Assembly (NCBI GenBank): GCA_031277685.1
Contig: JAITLV010000087.1
Coordinates: 62,001-126,000 of the forward strand
Reading direction: 5' to 3'
DNA length: 64,000 nt
Source: Sphingobacterium sp.
Lineage (GTDB): Bacteria; Bacteroidota; Bacteroidia; Sphingobacteriales; Sphingobacteriaceae
In this document: piece by piece, positions 44,981 to 53,969 of the stretch
How the letters are laid out: each line of letters starts with the position of its first letter
Position numbering within the stretch: the first letter of the stretch is position 1
Notes under the pieces: generated by a model
What the model was told of the DNA's origin: nothing
Databases searched by the model: none
The model's input: the letters and a program-made list of their open reading frames with translations, nothing else
Made by a program: the position numbers and the translations under genes

Positions 44981-45020
44981 ATCCAGTCTTTTGAAAATTT
45001 CATTTTTTGGCAGACTGGAT
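44981..45020. terminator. Hairpin terminator between convergent genes
   Basis: ATCCAGTCT pairs with AGACTGGAT over an A/T-rich loop, followed by TATTCTTG on the right. The T-run is imperfect, so it is a moderate terminator for both directions. Confidence 0.5.
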
Positions 45021-45034
45021 TATTCTTGCTGTAA

Positions 45035-45598
45035 TTACAGTAATTTCTTAAGTTCCCGATTGAGGCTCCGGACTGAAATACCAAGATAAGCGGCCATATC
45101 CTCCTTTCGTATCGTTATATCCTGCTGCGACTGTATTTCTAATAAACGGTTTAAACTATGTTCAAGGCTATACAACTGTTGATAAGAAGCGCGGCTTGAA
45201 GTATGCACGATACGTTGCGCCATAACATCCAACAACATATTGCTCAACGTGATATCCCTTCCCAATAGCTCGCGAAAATACGGTTTGGAAAACGCATACA
45301 CCGTTACATCCGTCATTGCCTGTATGCTACACAGACTGGAAATAGGACGAATACATTCAATTTCGCCAATAATTTCACCGATCGAAAGAAATTCAACAAT
45401 ATATTCCTTGTCATTCGCTTCTGTAAAATAACATTTAGCTATTCCTTCACGAATCACCATAACCTTGTTGGATACTGCTCCCTGAACATATAAATTCTGA
45501 CCTTTGACATATTGTCTGATTACAATATCTTCCTGACGTTGCTGCTGTACATAAAGCATCATCGTTCGATCCAAAAATGAGGGATTTGTTCTTAACAT
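45035..45598 (-). CDS. Crp/Fnr-like transcriptional regulator
   Basis: Regulator of about 187 residues. The track start is a TTG at 45613; ATG 45598 (MLRTNPSFLDRTMMLYVQQQ) is preferred. The cyclic-nucleotide-binding fold spans about 25-135 (VKGQNLYVQGAVSNKVMVIREGIAKCYF), and a helix-turn-helix lies at the end (IRKEDMAAYLGISVRSLNRELKKLL). No FNR cysteines. A dyad GGACAAATGTCC lies 10 bases upstream of the start and could be an autoregulatory site. Confidence 0.87.
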   Translation of the reverse strand: MLRTNPSFLDRTMMLYVQQQRQEDIVIRQYVKGQNLYVQGAVSNKVMVIREGIAKCYFTEANDKEYIVEFLSIGEIIGEIECIRPISSLCSIQAMTDVTVYAFSKPYFRELLGRDITLSNMLLDVMAQRIVHTSSRASYQQLYSLEHSLNRLLEIQSQQDITIRKEDMAAYLGISVRSLNRELKKLL

Positions 45599-45607
45599 AA
45601 CGATCTG

Positions 45608-45619
45608 GGACAAATGTCC
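45608..45619. promoter_or_regulatory. Short dyad upstream of the Crp-like gene
   Basis: GGACA and TGTCC flank a two-base centre just upstream of the regulator start. It is the right size for a Crp/Fnr half-site pair but weaker than TGTGA-type sites, so assignment is tentative. Confidence 0.3.
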
Positions 45620-45871
45620 TTTTAATAATGATTTCCTTTTGGGAAATTAGCGCTATAAAAATACAAAAGTATCACTGAAACCGGCACGATTTATTCAGAT
45701 TGAGCCTTTTAGTATAAATTGATCGCATTAAAAACGAGCTGTATATAGCATCAGTTAGTACTGTGAGTTCATGAATAAAAAAACAACTTACAGATAGATC
45801 GTTATACTACAGAATAAACAGTATTCAAGGTGTTCAGACAAATGCTGTGAAACGGATAAACAATTATATAG

Positions 45872-46564
45872 ATGAAAAATACAGTCACAACCATCGCTTT
45901 TGATGCAGACGATACCCTTTGGGCAAATGAATCCTATTTTCAGGAAGCGGAAAGACAATTTTGCATGCTGTTAGAAGACTATCTTCCCCAACATACAATA
46001 TCACAAGAACTCTTTTCCACAGAAATGAAGAATTTACAGCTGTACGGTTATGGTATTAAAGGCTTCATACTATGTATGATAGAAACAGCCAACCGAATCT
46101 CGGAGAATACAATCCCTGTTCAGGTCATTAATCAGATTATAGCGATCGGACATGACCTCCTGCAAAAGCCCATTGAACTTCTTCCTGGTGTAACCGAAAC
46201 CCTCGCAGAGCTCAAAGGAAAATATAGATTAGTCGTAGCCACCAAAGGCGATCTACTGGATCAGGAACGTAAATTAAAAAATTCGGGACTGGAAGATTAT
46301 TTCCATCACATCGAGATCATGAGCGATAAAAAAGAAAAAGACTATCGCAAACTACTCAAACACCTGGATTGTCCACCCGATCATTTTATGATGCTGGGCA
46401 ACTCACTTAAGTCTGACATCCTTCCCGTACTCGAACTTGGAGGTTTCGGTGTTCACATCCCTTATCACATTACCTGGACACATGAACAGCATGAGATGGA
46501 TCTAGCACACGAACGTTTTATTGCTCTCCAACGTGTCGATGAAATCCTACTACAGCTCGGATAA
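45872..46564 (+). CDS. HAD family hydrolase
   Basis: Haloacid-dehalogenase-like phosphatase of 230 residues. Motif I is AFDADDTLWANE with nucleophile Asp and acid Asp, motif II is RLVVATKGD, motif III Lys lies in EIMSDKKEKDYRKL, and motif IV is MLGNSLKSDILP. The cap is a helical C1 type (about 20-95), as in the YjjG and phosphoglycolate phosphatase groups. Substrate unknown. Monocistronic with a hairpin terminator after it. Confidence 0.9.
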   Translation: MKNTVTTIAFDADDTLWANESYFQEAERQFCMLLEDYLPQHTISQELFSTEMKNLQLYGYGIKGFILCMIETANRISENTIPVQVINQIIAIGHDLLQKPIELLPGVTETLAELKGKYRLVVATKGDLLDQERKLKNSGLEDYFHHIEIMSDKKEKDYRKLLKHLDCPPDHFMMLGNSLKSDILPVLELGGFGVHIPYHITWTHEQHEMDLAHERFIALQRVDEILLQLG

Positions 46565-46580
46565 AGGTCTGTCCGAACAG

Positions 46581-46618
46581 CATAAGCTAGCGCTTTGTTC
46601 ACAAAGTACCAGCTTATG
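46581..46618. terminator. Hairpin terminator between HAD and DinB genes
   Basis: CATAAGCT pairs with AGCTTATG, with a second inner stem CTTTGT/ACAAAG across a mismatch. The genes on either side are convergent. The following T-run is short, so efficiency is uncertain. Confidence 0.45.
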
Positions 46619-46631
46619 CTATTTACTACTC

Positions 46632-47156
46632 CTAGTAGGTTATATGTTCATTCATCTCATATTTCATACTCGGATAATTGAGTATACGCCGCATGAGGGC
46701 CATTTGACCACAGAGATAGTCTTGCCGTCCAATACACATACCTACAAAGTTGAGCTTGTTTTCCTCAACAAAAGGAATGTTCATGTCAATCTTGAAAATT
46801 TCCGCCAGTTCCGCATCCCCCACTTCCAGTAGACGCTGATAAACCTTTGGCGAAATAGCATAAAAACTATCTTTCAATTCTGTTAAATTCGGATAATTAA
46901 ACTGTTCGTCCAATGTTTTACCCATAAAAAACAGGTCGTGATAGGGATCTTCTTCCTGAAGCCCCAATACATATGCCATCCCATAACGTACATTGACAAA
47001 GTTACCCGCCATCCAGACAATGTGGTTGGTCTGCCCATTGATACGTTGACGTGCATGTTCCTCCGAAATGCCATCCAGAACATTGATAAAACTTTGGCTG
47101 TGCATCCGGTACGCAGGAATAATGACTTCTAATTTTGTTGATGTTGGTTTATCCAT
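46632..47156 (-). CDS. DinB family protein
   Basis: Four-helix-bundle protein of 174 residues with DinB/YfiT layout. Putative metal-binding His residues lie in NHIVWMAGNFVNVRYG and near the C-terminus (CGQMALMRRILNYPSM, where the usual His is replaced by Gln). Loss of the last His suggests altered or absent metal binding. Some relatives are thiol-dependent hydrolases or transferases. Upstream, at 47226-47241, is the same palindromic sequence found upstream of the VOC gene at 4.8 kb. Confidence 0.8.
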   Translation of the reverse strand: MDKPTSTKLEVIIPAYRMHSQSFINVLDGISEEHARQRINGQTNHIVWMAGNFVNVRYGMAYVLGLQEEDPYHDLFFMGKTLDEQFNYPNLTELKDSFYAISPKVYQRLLEVGDAELAEIFKIDMNIPFVEENKLNFVGMCIGRQDYLCGQMALMRRILNYPSMKYEMNEHITY

Positions 47157-47196
47157 TGCTTATTGATCTATAGGCGCTAAGCACCTGGTTATGAAA

Positions 47197-47241
47197 CAAA
47201 GTTACCTGATTCAGAATACAGTACACTTGTCGTATGGCAAG
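47197..47241 (-). promoter_or_regulatory. Palindromic operator and -7 box of the DinB gene
   Basis: CTTGTCGTATGGCAAG (47226-47241) is a near copy of the perfect palindrome at 4791-4806. On the minus strand, 21 bp downstream, is TAACTTTG (47204-47197), a perfect TAnnTTTG. The gap matches that at the VOC gene exactly, so one regulator probably acts at both. Confidence 0.65.
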
Positions 47242-47297
47242 AATAACAGCTGATCAAAAAGAACAACCCTTAAATAATGAAACCAAGGTAAATTTGA

Positions 47298-47305
47298 TAA
47301 CTTTG
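47298..47305 (+). promoter_or_regulatory. TAnnTTTG -7 box of the OmpR-type two-component genes
   Basis: TAACTTTG is a perfect match. Transcription would start near 47311, 70 bases ahead of the response-regulator ATG. No clear -33. Confidence 0.45.
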
Positions 47306-47380
47306 TGCTATACGATCCATACGCTTTGATCGAAGTCAATATTGAGGTTAAAGTATTAACACATAATCTTGCACTGTTGT

Positions 47381-48061
47381 ATGAAAATTCTTTTAGTCGA
47401 AGATGATGTCCGTGTCGCAGGACTAATAAAACGCGGACTGGATGAAAGTGAATTTCAAACCGACATTGCCTATGATGGCGTATCGGGAAAGAAAATGGCC
47501 TTACAACACGATTTCGACCTGGTTATTACCGACATTGTATTACCCAAAATGGACGGTCTTGATCTCTGTAAGGAAATCCGTCATATCAAACCCGACCTAC
47601 CGATTATCATGCTTACAGCACTGGGTACAACAGATGATAAGATCGAAGGTTTTGATGCCGGAGCAGACGATTATTTAGTCAAACCTTTTGAAATGCGTGA
47701 GTTATTGGTTCGGATACGGGTCTTACTTAAACGTTATCAGAAACAGGAAACCACAACAGGAACCATACTACGCTATGCAGATCTGGAAATGAATCTGCAT
47801 ACTAAAAATGTCAGGCGAAACAATGTCGAAATTAGCCTGACACCCAAAGAATTCAAATTACTACACTATTTATTGCAGCATCCCGAACGGGTGCTGTCAA
47901 GAACGGAAATTGCCGAAAAAGTTTGGGAAACCCATTTTGATACAGGAACGAATTTCATTGATGTTTATATCAATTATCTTCGAAAAAAAATAGATAGGGA
48001 CTTTAATAAAAAATATATCCATACTAAATCGGGAATGGGTTTTATTTTAAAACAGGACTAA
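47381..48061 (+). CDS. OmpR/PhoB-type response regulator (CusR/CzcR-like)
   Basis: Response regulator of 226 residues from ATG 47381 (MKILLVEDDVRVAGLI; the track adds four residues with a TTG start). The receiver has E7/D8/D9, phospho-acceptor Asp51 in VITDIVLPKMDG, and KP in DYLVKPFEM. The C-terminal winged helix includes ISLTPKEFKLLHYLLQHPERVLSR and DVYINYLRKKID. The stop shares one base with the kinase start (TAATG). The four TCTAA repeats at 49433-49470 in front of the metal exporter are its likely binding site. Confidence 0.94.
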   Translation: MKILLVEDDVRVAGLIKRGLDESEFQTDIAYDGVSGKKMALQHDFDLVITDIVLPKMDGLDLCKEIRHIKPDLPIIMLTALGTTDDKIEGFDAGADDYLVKPFEMRELLVRIRVLLKRYQKQETTTGTILRYADLEMNLHTKNVRRNNVEISLTPKEFKLLHYLLQHPERVLSRTEIAEKVWETHFDTGTNFIDVYINYLRKKIDRDFNKKYIHTKSGMGFILKQD

Positions 48062-49437
48062 TGCAGATCAGAACTCGAATCACCATACTGTTTACAATCG
48101 CCACGGCAACCATTTTGATGGTATTTGCCTGCACCGTCTATTTTTCGGCAGTAGAGAATCGGGAGAAAGAGTTTTATGCCCTGCTAAAAAAGGAAGCTTA
48201 TACAAAAGCTAATCTATTTTTAAATGCACAAGTTGACAAAAAAACGCTGGAGGATATTTATCACAACAACCGAAAGATTCTCAATGAAGTTGAGGTAGCA
48301 ATTTACGACACCCATTTTAAGCTTTTATACCATGATGCTGTAGACATTGATTTTGTCAAAGAGACTCCGGCCATGTTGGGGGATATTGTTCAAAAGAAAG
48401 AAATTGGTTTTTATCAGGACAAATGGCAGGTCATCGGCATGAACTATGCTTACAACAATGCAAACTTTATTATCACTGCCGCCGCTTTTGATCAGTATGG
48501 TTATAACAAGCTTCAGAATCTATTATCCACCATCCTAATTGTTTTTGTTTTCGCGGTCTTCTTAAGCTATGCTGCTGGGATATTTTTCTCAAAAAAAGTA
48601 TTTCGTCCCATTCAGGCAATGACGCAAGAAGTCAAAAATATATCAGCCAACAACTTAGATTCAAGGCTTCGGAGCCCGGGGAACAAAGATGAACTATCCG
48701 AACTAGCAAACACCTTCAACGATATGTTGAACCGTCTTGAAAGCTCTTTTGATGCCCAAAAGCACTTTGTCTCCAATATTTCCCATGAACTACGTACACC
48801 ACTGGCGGCGATGATTACCGAACTTGAAATTTCAGCAAATAAAGACCGTAGCACCACGGAATATAAAGTTGTTATTGGCAACACACTGAATGATGCCCAG
48901 AAACTTAAGAAACTATTCAATAGTCTCTTGGATTTTGCAAAAGCCAGTTATGACAGTTCAGAAATTTCATTCAAATTACTACGTGTGGACGAACTGTTGC
49001 TTGATGCTAGCCAGCAAGTATTGGAAGCTAACCCAAGGAATAAACTTGACATTTTTGTAGACCCCACTCTCGACGACGAGCACATGATTTCGCTTATCGG
49101 GAATGAATACCTACTTCAGGTCGCTTTTGTAAATTTAATTGAAAACGCCTGCAAGTTTTCTGACAACCAAAAATGTTCGATAGCGGTCAAATCCAGCGGA
49201 TCTTCCATACAATTGGAATTTAAAGACGACGGCATTGGCATTGAGACCAATGATCTTGAACGTATTTTCACCCCCTTCTATCGAGGCAGCAACAAGACGT
49301 ACAGTGAAGGGAACGGAATTGGCCTTTCGCTGACCAAGAAGATTATTCTACTGCATCAAGGTGAAATCGTCGTCCGGTCAACAAAGGGTATCGGCAGTGT
49401 ATTTCAAATCAATCTCCCACATTCATTGTCACTCTAA
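48061..49437 (+). CDS. HAMP-domain sensor histidine kinase (CusS/CzcS-like)
   Basis: Sensor kinase of 458 residues. TM1 lies near 8-28 and TM2 near 155-180, with a periplasmic sensor between. HAMP follows (KKVFRPIQAMTQEVKNIS), then the dimerisation/phospho-acceptor box HFVSNISHELRTPLAAM (His242) and the ATPase with N-box NLIENACKFS, G1 KDDGIGI and G2 GNGIGLSL. Translationally coupled to the regulator. Because it is followed by a CzcCBA-type exporter, a metal ion is the probable signal; no metal-ligand cluster is obvious in the periplasmic loop. Confidence 0.93.
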   Translation: MQIRTRITILFTIATATILMVFACTVYFSAVENREKEFYALLKKEAYTKANLFLNAQVDKKTLEDIYHNNRKILNEVEVAIYDTHFKLLYHDAVDIDFVKETPAMLGDIVQKKEIGFYQDKWQVIGMNYAYNNANFIITAAAFDQYGYNKLQNLLSTILIVFVFAVFLSYAAGIFFSKKVFRPIQAMTQEVKNISANNLDSRLRSPGNKDELSELANTFNDMLNRLESSFDAQKHFVSNISHELRTPLAAMITELEISANKDRSTTEYKVVIGNTLNDAQKLKKLFNSLLDFAKASYDSSEISFKLLRVDELLLDASQQVLEANPRNKLDIFVDPTLDDEHMISLIGNEYLLQVAFVNLIENACKFSDNQKCSIAVKSSGSSIQLEFKDDGIGIETNDLERIFTPFYRGSNKTYSEGNGIGLSLTKKIILLHQGEIVVRSTKGIGSVFQINLPHSLSL

Positions 49438-49501
49438 TAAAATTCTAATATTTTTCTAAAGCCTCTCTAACCGTCTTCCATCAAAGGCATAGATAGCTTT
49501 G
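49433..49501 (+). promoter_or_regulatory. Four phased TCTAA repeats and -7 box of the metal efflux operon
   Basis: TCTAA occurs at 49433, 49444, 49455 and 49466, each exactly 11 bp apart, so all lie on one face of the helix. The last ends 23 bases before TAGCTTTG (49494-49501), a perfect TAnnTTTG. The first repeat overlaps the kinase stop codon. Tandem direct repeats at 11-bp spacing next to the promoter are typical for OmpR-family activators. Confidence 0.75.
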
Positions 49502-49601
49502 CACCATAATTTTTAGAAACAGAAACACCAGTCATCGTCACCTCTATTCGATTGAACAGATCAAGGAGAAGTGACCGATGTCCTTAAGAAACTAAAAAAC
49601 A

Positions 49602-50747
49602 ATGGTTAACCGTGCTATCAAATTTCCCAATCATCCCATTAGACCCATGGGTTGGATTGCTATCCTCGCAATGATGTATGCCTGCAATCCACAGTCAGTT
49701 GTACCTTCAGAAGAATCTTCTGCAATGCATTTCGCAGGTGATACCCTGACGATCAATGCACAAGCTCCGGTACTTTCAAAGATCAAGTGTGGTATGGTCG
49801 TTGAGCAACCACATCAGGTGACATTCAACACTGCTGCAATGGTCAAAATCATCCCCAATAGTTATGTTGAAATTCCCATGCCCTTTGCAGGACGGGTTGT
49901 CAAATCCTATGTAAGCCTAGGGCAGAAAGTAGCTGTCAATACAGCACTTTTTTCAATCAGTTCTTCCGATTATTTCGAAGCACAACGGGCCTATCTCGAC
50001 GCAAAGCAAACCCATGCGCTCGCCACAAATGTACTGAAGCGTCAAAAAGACCTATTTAGCCATGGGGTTGGCATCCAAAAGGAATTAGAAGAAGCCGAAA
50101 CTAATTTCGCCATCAGCGAGACGACACTCAACAATGCATCCGCTGCTTTAAAAATATATGATAACAACCCCACACAGATTGTACTCGGTCAGCCTTTGAT
50201 TGTCCGTTCGTCCATTCAGGGTGAAATCCTAAACAGTAGTATCATCCTTGGCCAATACAATAAAGAAGATGCTCCAGCATTACTTCGGATTGCCGAGCTC
50301 TCTAAAGTTTGGGTATCCGCTTATATCAAAGAAAAAGATCTTAGTGCAATCGCACAAATTCGCTCCGTAGAAGTACATATTGACAACCACCCAACGAAAA
50401 AGCTGCAAGGAAAAGTAGTCCATATCAATCAGTTCGTCGACGAAGCTAACCGCAATATTGAAGTATTGGTCGAATGCGACAACAAAGATCGCCTGCTTAA
50501 ACCCGGCATGTATGTCAATACACAATTTGAACAGGCAGCCACTCCCAGTATATTCGTTCCTGCAAAAGCAATACTCCAGTTTAATGATAAAAGCTTCGTT
50601 TGGGTACAGCTAGCACCGTACACATTTATCAAAAGGTTTGTTCGTACAGGCGTGACCGAAAATGAACAGGTTCAAATTATTGAAGGACTGTCCAAAGACG
50701 AACATATCATTAGTGAAGGTGCATTCTATTTAATGGCAAGCAATTAA
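49602..50747 (+). CDS. CzcB/CusB-like RND periplasmic adaptor lipoprotein
   Basis: Adaptor protein of 381 residues for a heavy-metal RND exporter. Lipobox Cys near residue 28 (ILAMMYAC). It has the lipoyl half MPFAGRVVKSYVSLGQKVAVNTALFSI, a helical hairpin, the second half QPLIVRSSIQGEILNSSIILGQYNKE, and the beta-barrel WVSAYIKEKDLSAIAQI. No N- or C-terminal His-rich metal site is apparent. First gene of the adaptor-permease-TolC operon, downstream of the phased repeat promoter. Confidence 0.92.
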   Translation: MVNRAIKFPNHPIRPMGWIAILAMMYACNPQSVVPSEESSAMHFAGDTLTINAQAPVLSKIKCGMVVEQPHQVTFNTAAMVKIIPNSYVEIPMPFAGRVVKSYVSLGQKVAVNTALFSISSSDYFEAQRAYLDAKQTHALATNVLKRQKDLFSHGVGIQKELEEAETNFAISETTLNNASAALKIYDNNPTQIVLGQPLIVRSSIQGEILNSSIILGQYNKEDAPALLRIAELSKVWVSAYIKEKDLSAIAQIRSVEVHIDNHPTKKLQGKVVHINQFVDEANRNIEVLVECDNKDRLLKPGMYVNTQFEQAATPSIFVPAKAILQFNDKSFVWVQLAPYTFIKRFVRTGVTENEQVQIIEGLSKDEHIISEGAFYLMASN

Positions 50748-50772
50748 ATTCTTATCAAAAAAACTCATCCCA

Positions 50773-53700
50773 ATGAAACAACTTGGTAGCCAGATCATCG
50801 CTAAGCGATGGGTCATAGCCACTGCTTTTTTACTTATTGCACTTTTCGGATATTACGCATGGAAACAGCTTTCGGTGGAGGCCTATCCTGATATCGCTGA
50901 TGTATCTTCACAAATTGTCACCCAGGTTCCTGGTCTGGCCGCCGAAGAAATGGAACAACAGATAACAATTCCGATCGAACAGGCCATCAATGGTTTGCCC
51001 GGAATGGAAGTTATGCGCAGCAAAACTACATTTGGACTATCCATGGTTACGATCGTCTTTAAAGATGGTGTCGACGATTATTGGGCCAGAACCCGCATCC
51101 AGGAACGTCTTGCAGATCTTAGCCTCCCCTATGGAGCTACCCCTGGACTAGACCCACTTACCTCGCCTACAGGTGAGATCTTTCGTTATATCCTTGAAAG
51201 TAACACCCACGATCTCCGAAAGTTGACCGAACTCCAAAACTTTGTCATTATTCCCAAAATCAAACAAGTAGCTGGAGTTGCCGATGTCACCAATTTTGGA
51301 GGCATCACAACACAGTTCCAGATCGAACTGGATCCAAAAAAACTTGATCAATATGAAACTTCCCTTAGCGAAGTAGTTGCCAAAATAGAAGCTAACAACG
51401 CCAATGCCGGTGGAAGCATGATGAATCGCGGCGACCAAACTTATGTAATTAGGGGCATAGGTCTCATTAAATCGCTCGATGACCTCGGTAATATCGTCGT
51501 AAAATCAACCAAAGGAAATCGTATTTACATGCGGGATCTCGGTCAGATAAAACTTGGAAACCTCGCCCGCAAAGGTGCTTTAGGCTATAGTGATAAAAGA
51601 GGCGCAAATTACGCTGATAATATCGAAGGTATTGTTCTCTTACTGAAACATGAAAACCCCTCAAGCGTACTCGCAGATGTAAATGCCACAGTAGATGAGC
51701 TGAACAATAAGATTCTCCCCGAAGATGTCAAAATACATGTTGTATTGGATCGCACCAGTCTGGTCGACAACACCTTGCAGACTGTATCCAAGACACTTCT
51801 TGAAGGTATGGTATTAGTTATCTTAGTACTTATTCTTTTTCTGGGTAGCTGGCGCGGCGCATTATTGGTTGCCATCACCATTCCGCTTTCACTACTGATC
51901 GCTTTTATACTGATGCATTTTACAAATATTCCTGCAAACCTACTGTCCCTTGGGGCTATCGATTTTGGGATTATCGTGGATGGTTCCATTGTTATGCTCG
52001 AAACTATTCTGAAAAAAAGAGAAGAAAAACCAGGAGTGGCACTAGTCGAACATAGTCTGGCAACTAAAATTGTCGAAGTAGCCAAACCTATTTTCTTTGC
52101 TACAATTATTATTATTACAGCCTATCTTCCGCTATTTGCCTTTGAACGGGTGGAAAAGAAACTGTTTACACCAATGGCTTATACAGTAGGCTATGCTTTA
52201 TTAGGGGCTTTAGCAGTATCGTTGCTACTGATTCCTGGATTGGCTTACCTGATCTACCGCAAACCGCAACAAGTGTATCATAATAGATGGTTGGAAAAAT
52301 TAACAACATGGTACCATAAACTGATCAAAAAAATAATGCTACACCCCAAACAGGTCTTTGTCCCCCTCATTATTGTTCTCTTAGCGACGGGGTTGTTGAC
52401 AACATCTGTCGGCAAAGATTTTCTGCCTACACTCGACGAAGGGTCGATCTGGTTGCAGGTTTCACTTCCTCCAGGAATTACTGTCGAGAAATCCAAAGAA
52501 ATGAGCGATACCTTACGTGCACGCACCTTAAAATATGAAGAGATCTCCTATGTCATGGTGCAGGCTGGACGCAATGATGATGGCACTGACGCTTGGACTC
52601 CCTCACACTTTGAAGTCAGTGTAGGCCTAAAACCCTACAAAACATGGAAATGGGGAAAGACAAAAGACGATCTCATCAACGAATTGGCTGCAGAATATGC
52701 CCAAATGCCAGGTTATAATGTAGCTTTTTCCCAACCCATGATCGATGGGGTCATGGATAAAATTGCCGGTGCACATAGTGAGCTTGTCGTCAAACTTTTT
52801 GGCGACGACCTGAAAGAAACCCGACGTGTCGCCCAAGACCTTATCACCACATTGAAAAACGTCGAAGGTGCAGTGGATCTGGCTATCGACCAAGAACCAC
52901 CCCTTCCACAATTGCAAGTCATCGTTGACCGTGACAAAATCGCCCAATACGGATTAAACATCTCAGATGTGACCGATCTGATTCAAATTGCTATTGGGGG
53001 CAAAGCCGTATCACAGGTTTATCAGGGCATTAAAGTGTATGATATCACCTGTCAATATGCTGAAGAAGAACGTAACTCACCTGAAAAGATTGGCAACCTC
53101 ATGCTGTATACCGATAATGGCACGCGCATACCTTTAGCGCAGGTCGCCACAATTAAACTCAACACAGGAGAAAGCACTATTTCTCGCGAACGCAATAGTC
53201 GTCAACTGACCGTCAGATTAAATGTGCGGGGTAGAGATCTAGGAACGTTTCTAACCGAAGCACAACAGACAATTGGCCAGAGGCTGAAGTACGATCCAAA
53301 AAAAATCAAACTACAATGGGGGGGGCAATTTGAAAACCAACATCGTGCCTACAACCGACTAGCGGTCATCGTCCCAATGACACTGGCAATTATTTTTATC
53401 CTCCTGTACAGTACCTTTGGTTCCTTTGGACAAGCAGGATTGCTTATCGGTATCGTCCCGCTAGCACTTTTTGGCGGGATGCTCGCCCTCAATATACGAG
53501 ACATGACCTTGAATGTATCATCAGCAGTGGGCTTCATCGCCCTTTTTGGTGTTGCCATACAAAATGGCGTATTAATGCTATCTCAATTCAATGTCCTACG
53601 AAAGAATGGAATGTCATTAGACGAAGCTGTCATCGAAGGAGCATTCAGCCGATTCCGTCCAGTATTGATGACGGCAACAGTGGCCATCCTCGGTCTGCTT

Positions 53701-53868
53701 CCAGCGTCGCTCGCCACCGGCATTGGATCAGACGTTCAACGACCGCTCGCTACAGTGATTGTCTACGGTTTACTATTTTCCACCCTACTGACGTTATTTA
53801 TGCTTCCACCGTTATATCTTCTCATGGAACGCAAACGTCTAGGCAACACTAACTCACAAGCCGTTTAA
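50773..53868 (+). CDS. CzcA/CusA family heavy-metal RND permease
   Basis: Inner-membrane metal/proton antiporter of the HME-RND family, 1031 residues. N-terminus SQIIAKRWVIATAFLLIALFG is TM1; AYPDIADVSSQIVTQVPGLAAEEMEQQI is the conserved porter start. TM4 signature DFGIIVDGSIVMLE lies at 397-410 and resembles the divalent-cation (CzcA-like) branch more than CusA. Other conserved blocks include LPTLDEGSIWLQVSLPPGI and LLPASLATGIGSDVQRPLATVI. Middle gene of the operon. Substrate is likely Zn, Co, Cd or similar, but the sequence alone does not fix it. Confidence 0.95.
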   Translation: MKQLGSQIIAKRWVIATAFLLIALFGYYAWKQLSVEAYPDIADVSSQIVTQVPGLAAEEMEQQITIPIEQAINGLPGMEVMRSKTTFGLSMVTIVFKDGVDDYWARTRIQERLADLSLPYGATPGLDPLTSPTGEIFRYILESNTHDLRKLTELQNFVIIPKIKQVAGVADVTNFGGITTQFQIELDPKKLDQYETSLSEVVAKIEANNANAGGSMMNRGDQTYVIRGIGLIKSLDDLGNIVVKSTKGNRIYMRDLGQIKLGNLARKGALGYSDKRGANYADNIEGIVLLLKHENPSSVLADVNATVDELNNKILPEDVKIHVVLDRTSLVDNTLQTVSKTLLEGMVLVILVLILFLGSWRGALLVAITIPLSLLIAFILMHFTNIPANLLSLGAIDFGIIVDGSIVMLETILKKREEKPGVALVEHSLATKIVEVAKPIFFATIIIITAYLPLFAFERVEKKLFTPMAYTVGYALLGALAVSLLLIPGLAYLIYRKPQQVYHNRWLEKLTTWYHKLIKKIMLHPKQVFVPLIIVLLATGLLTTSVGKDFLPTLDEGSIWLQVSLPPGITVEKSKEMSDTLRARTLKYEEISYVMVQAGRNDDGTDAWTPSHFEVSVGLKPYKTWKWGKTKDDLINELAAEYAQMPGYNVAFSQPMIDGVMDKIAGAHSELVVKLFGDDLKETRRVAQDLITTLKNVEGAVDLAIDQEPPLPQLQVIVDRDKIAQYGLNISDVTDLIQIAIGGKAVSQVYQGIKVYDITCQYAEEERNSPEKIGNLMLYTDNGTRIPLAQVATIKLNTGESTISRERNSRQLTVRLNVRGRDLGTFLTEAQQTIGQRLKYDPKKIKLQWGGQFENQHRAYNRLAVIVPMTLAIIFILLYSTFGSFGQAGLLIGIVPLALFGGMLALNIRDMTLNVSSAVGFIALFGVAIQNGVLMLSQFNVLRKNGMSLDEAVIEGAFSRFRPVLMTATVAILGLLPASLATGIGSDVQRPLATVIVYGLLFSTLLTLFMLPPLYLLMERKRLGNTNSQAV

Positions 53869-53890
53869 CAATCAACTCAATACAGAGATC

Positions 53891-53962
53891 ATGTATGAAA
53901 AGCAAATACGGTATGCTGTTGAAAGCAGTACTTTTTTAAATATGATCGAAACCACAAAATAA
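53891..53962 (+). CDS. Possible 23-residue small ORF in efflux operon
   Basis: Between the permease and the TolC gene an ATG opens a 23-codon frame, MYEKQIRYAVESSTFLNMIE and three more, ending in TAA 7 bases before the TolC ATG. It has acceptable composition but no recognisable feature, and the spacing could be chance. Possibly a small coupling peptide. Confidence 0.2.
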   Translation: MYEKQIRYAVESSTFLNMIETTK

Positions 53963-53969
53963 AATTTCA

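Noticed and set aside
51609-52085. 158-residue antisense ORF over the metal permease
   Set aside because: Serine/threonine-rich shadow of conserved RND sequence, no domain, no promoter.
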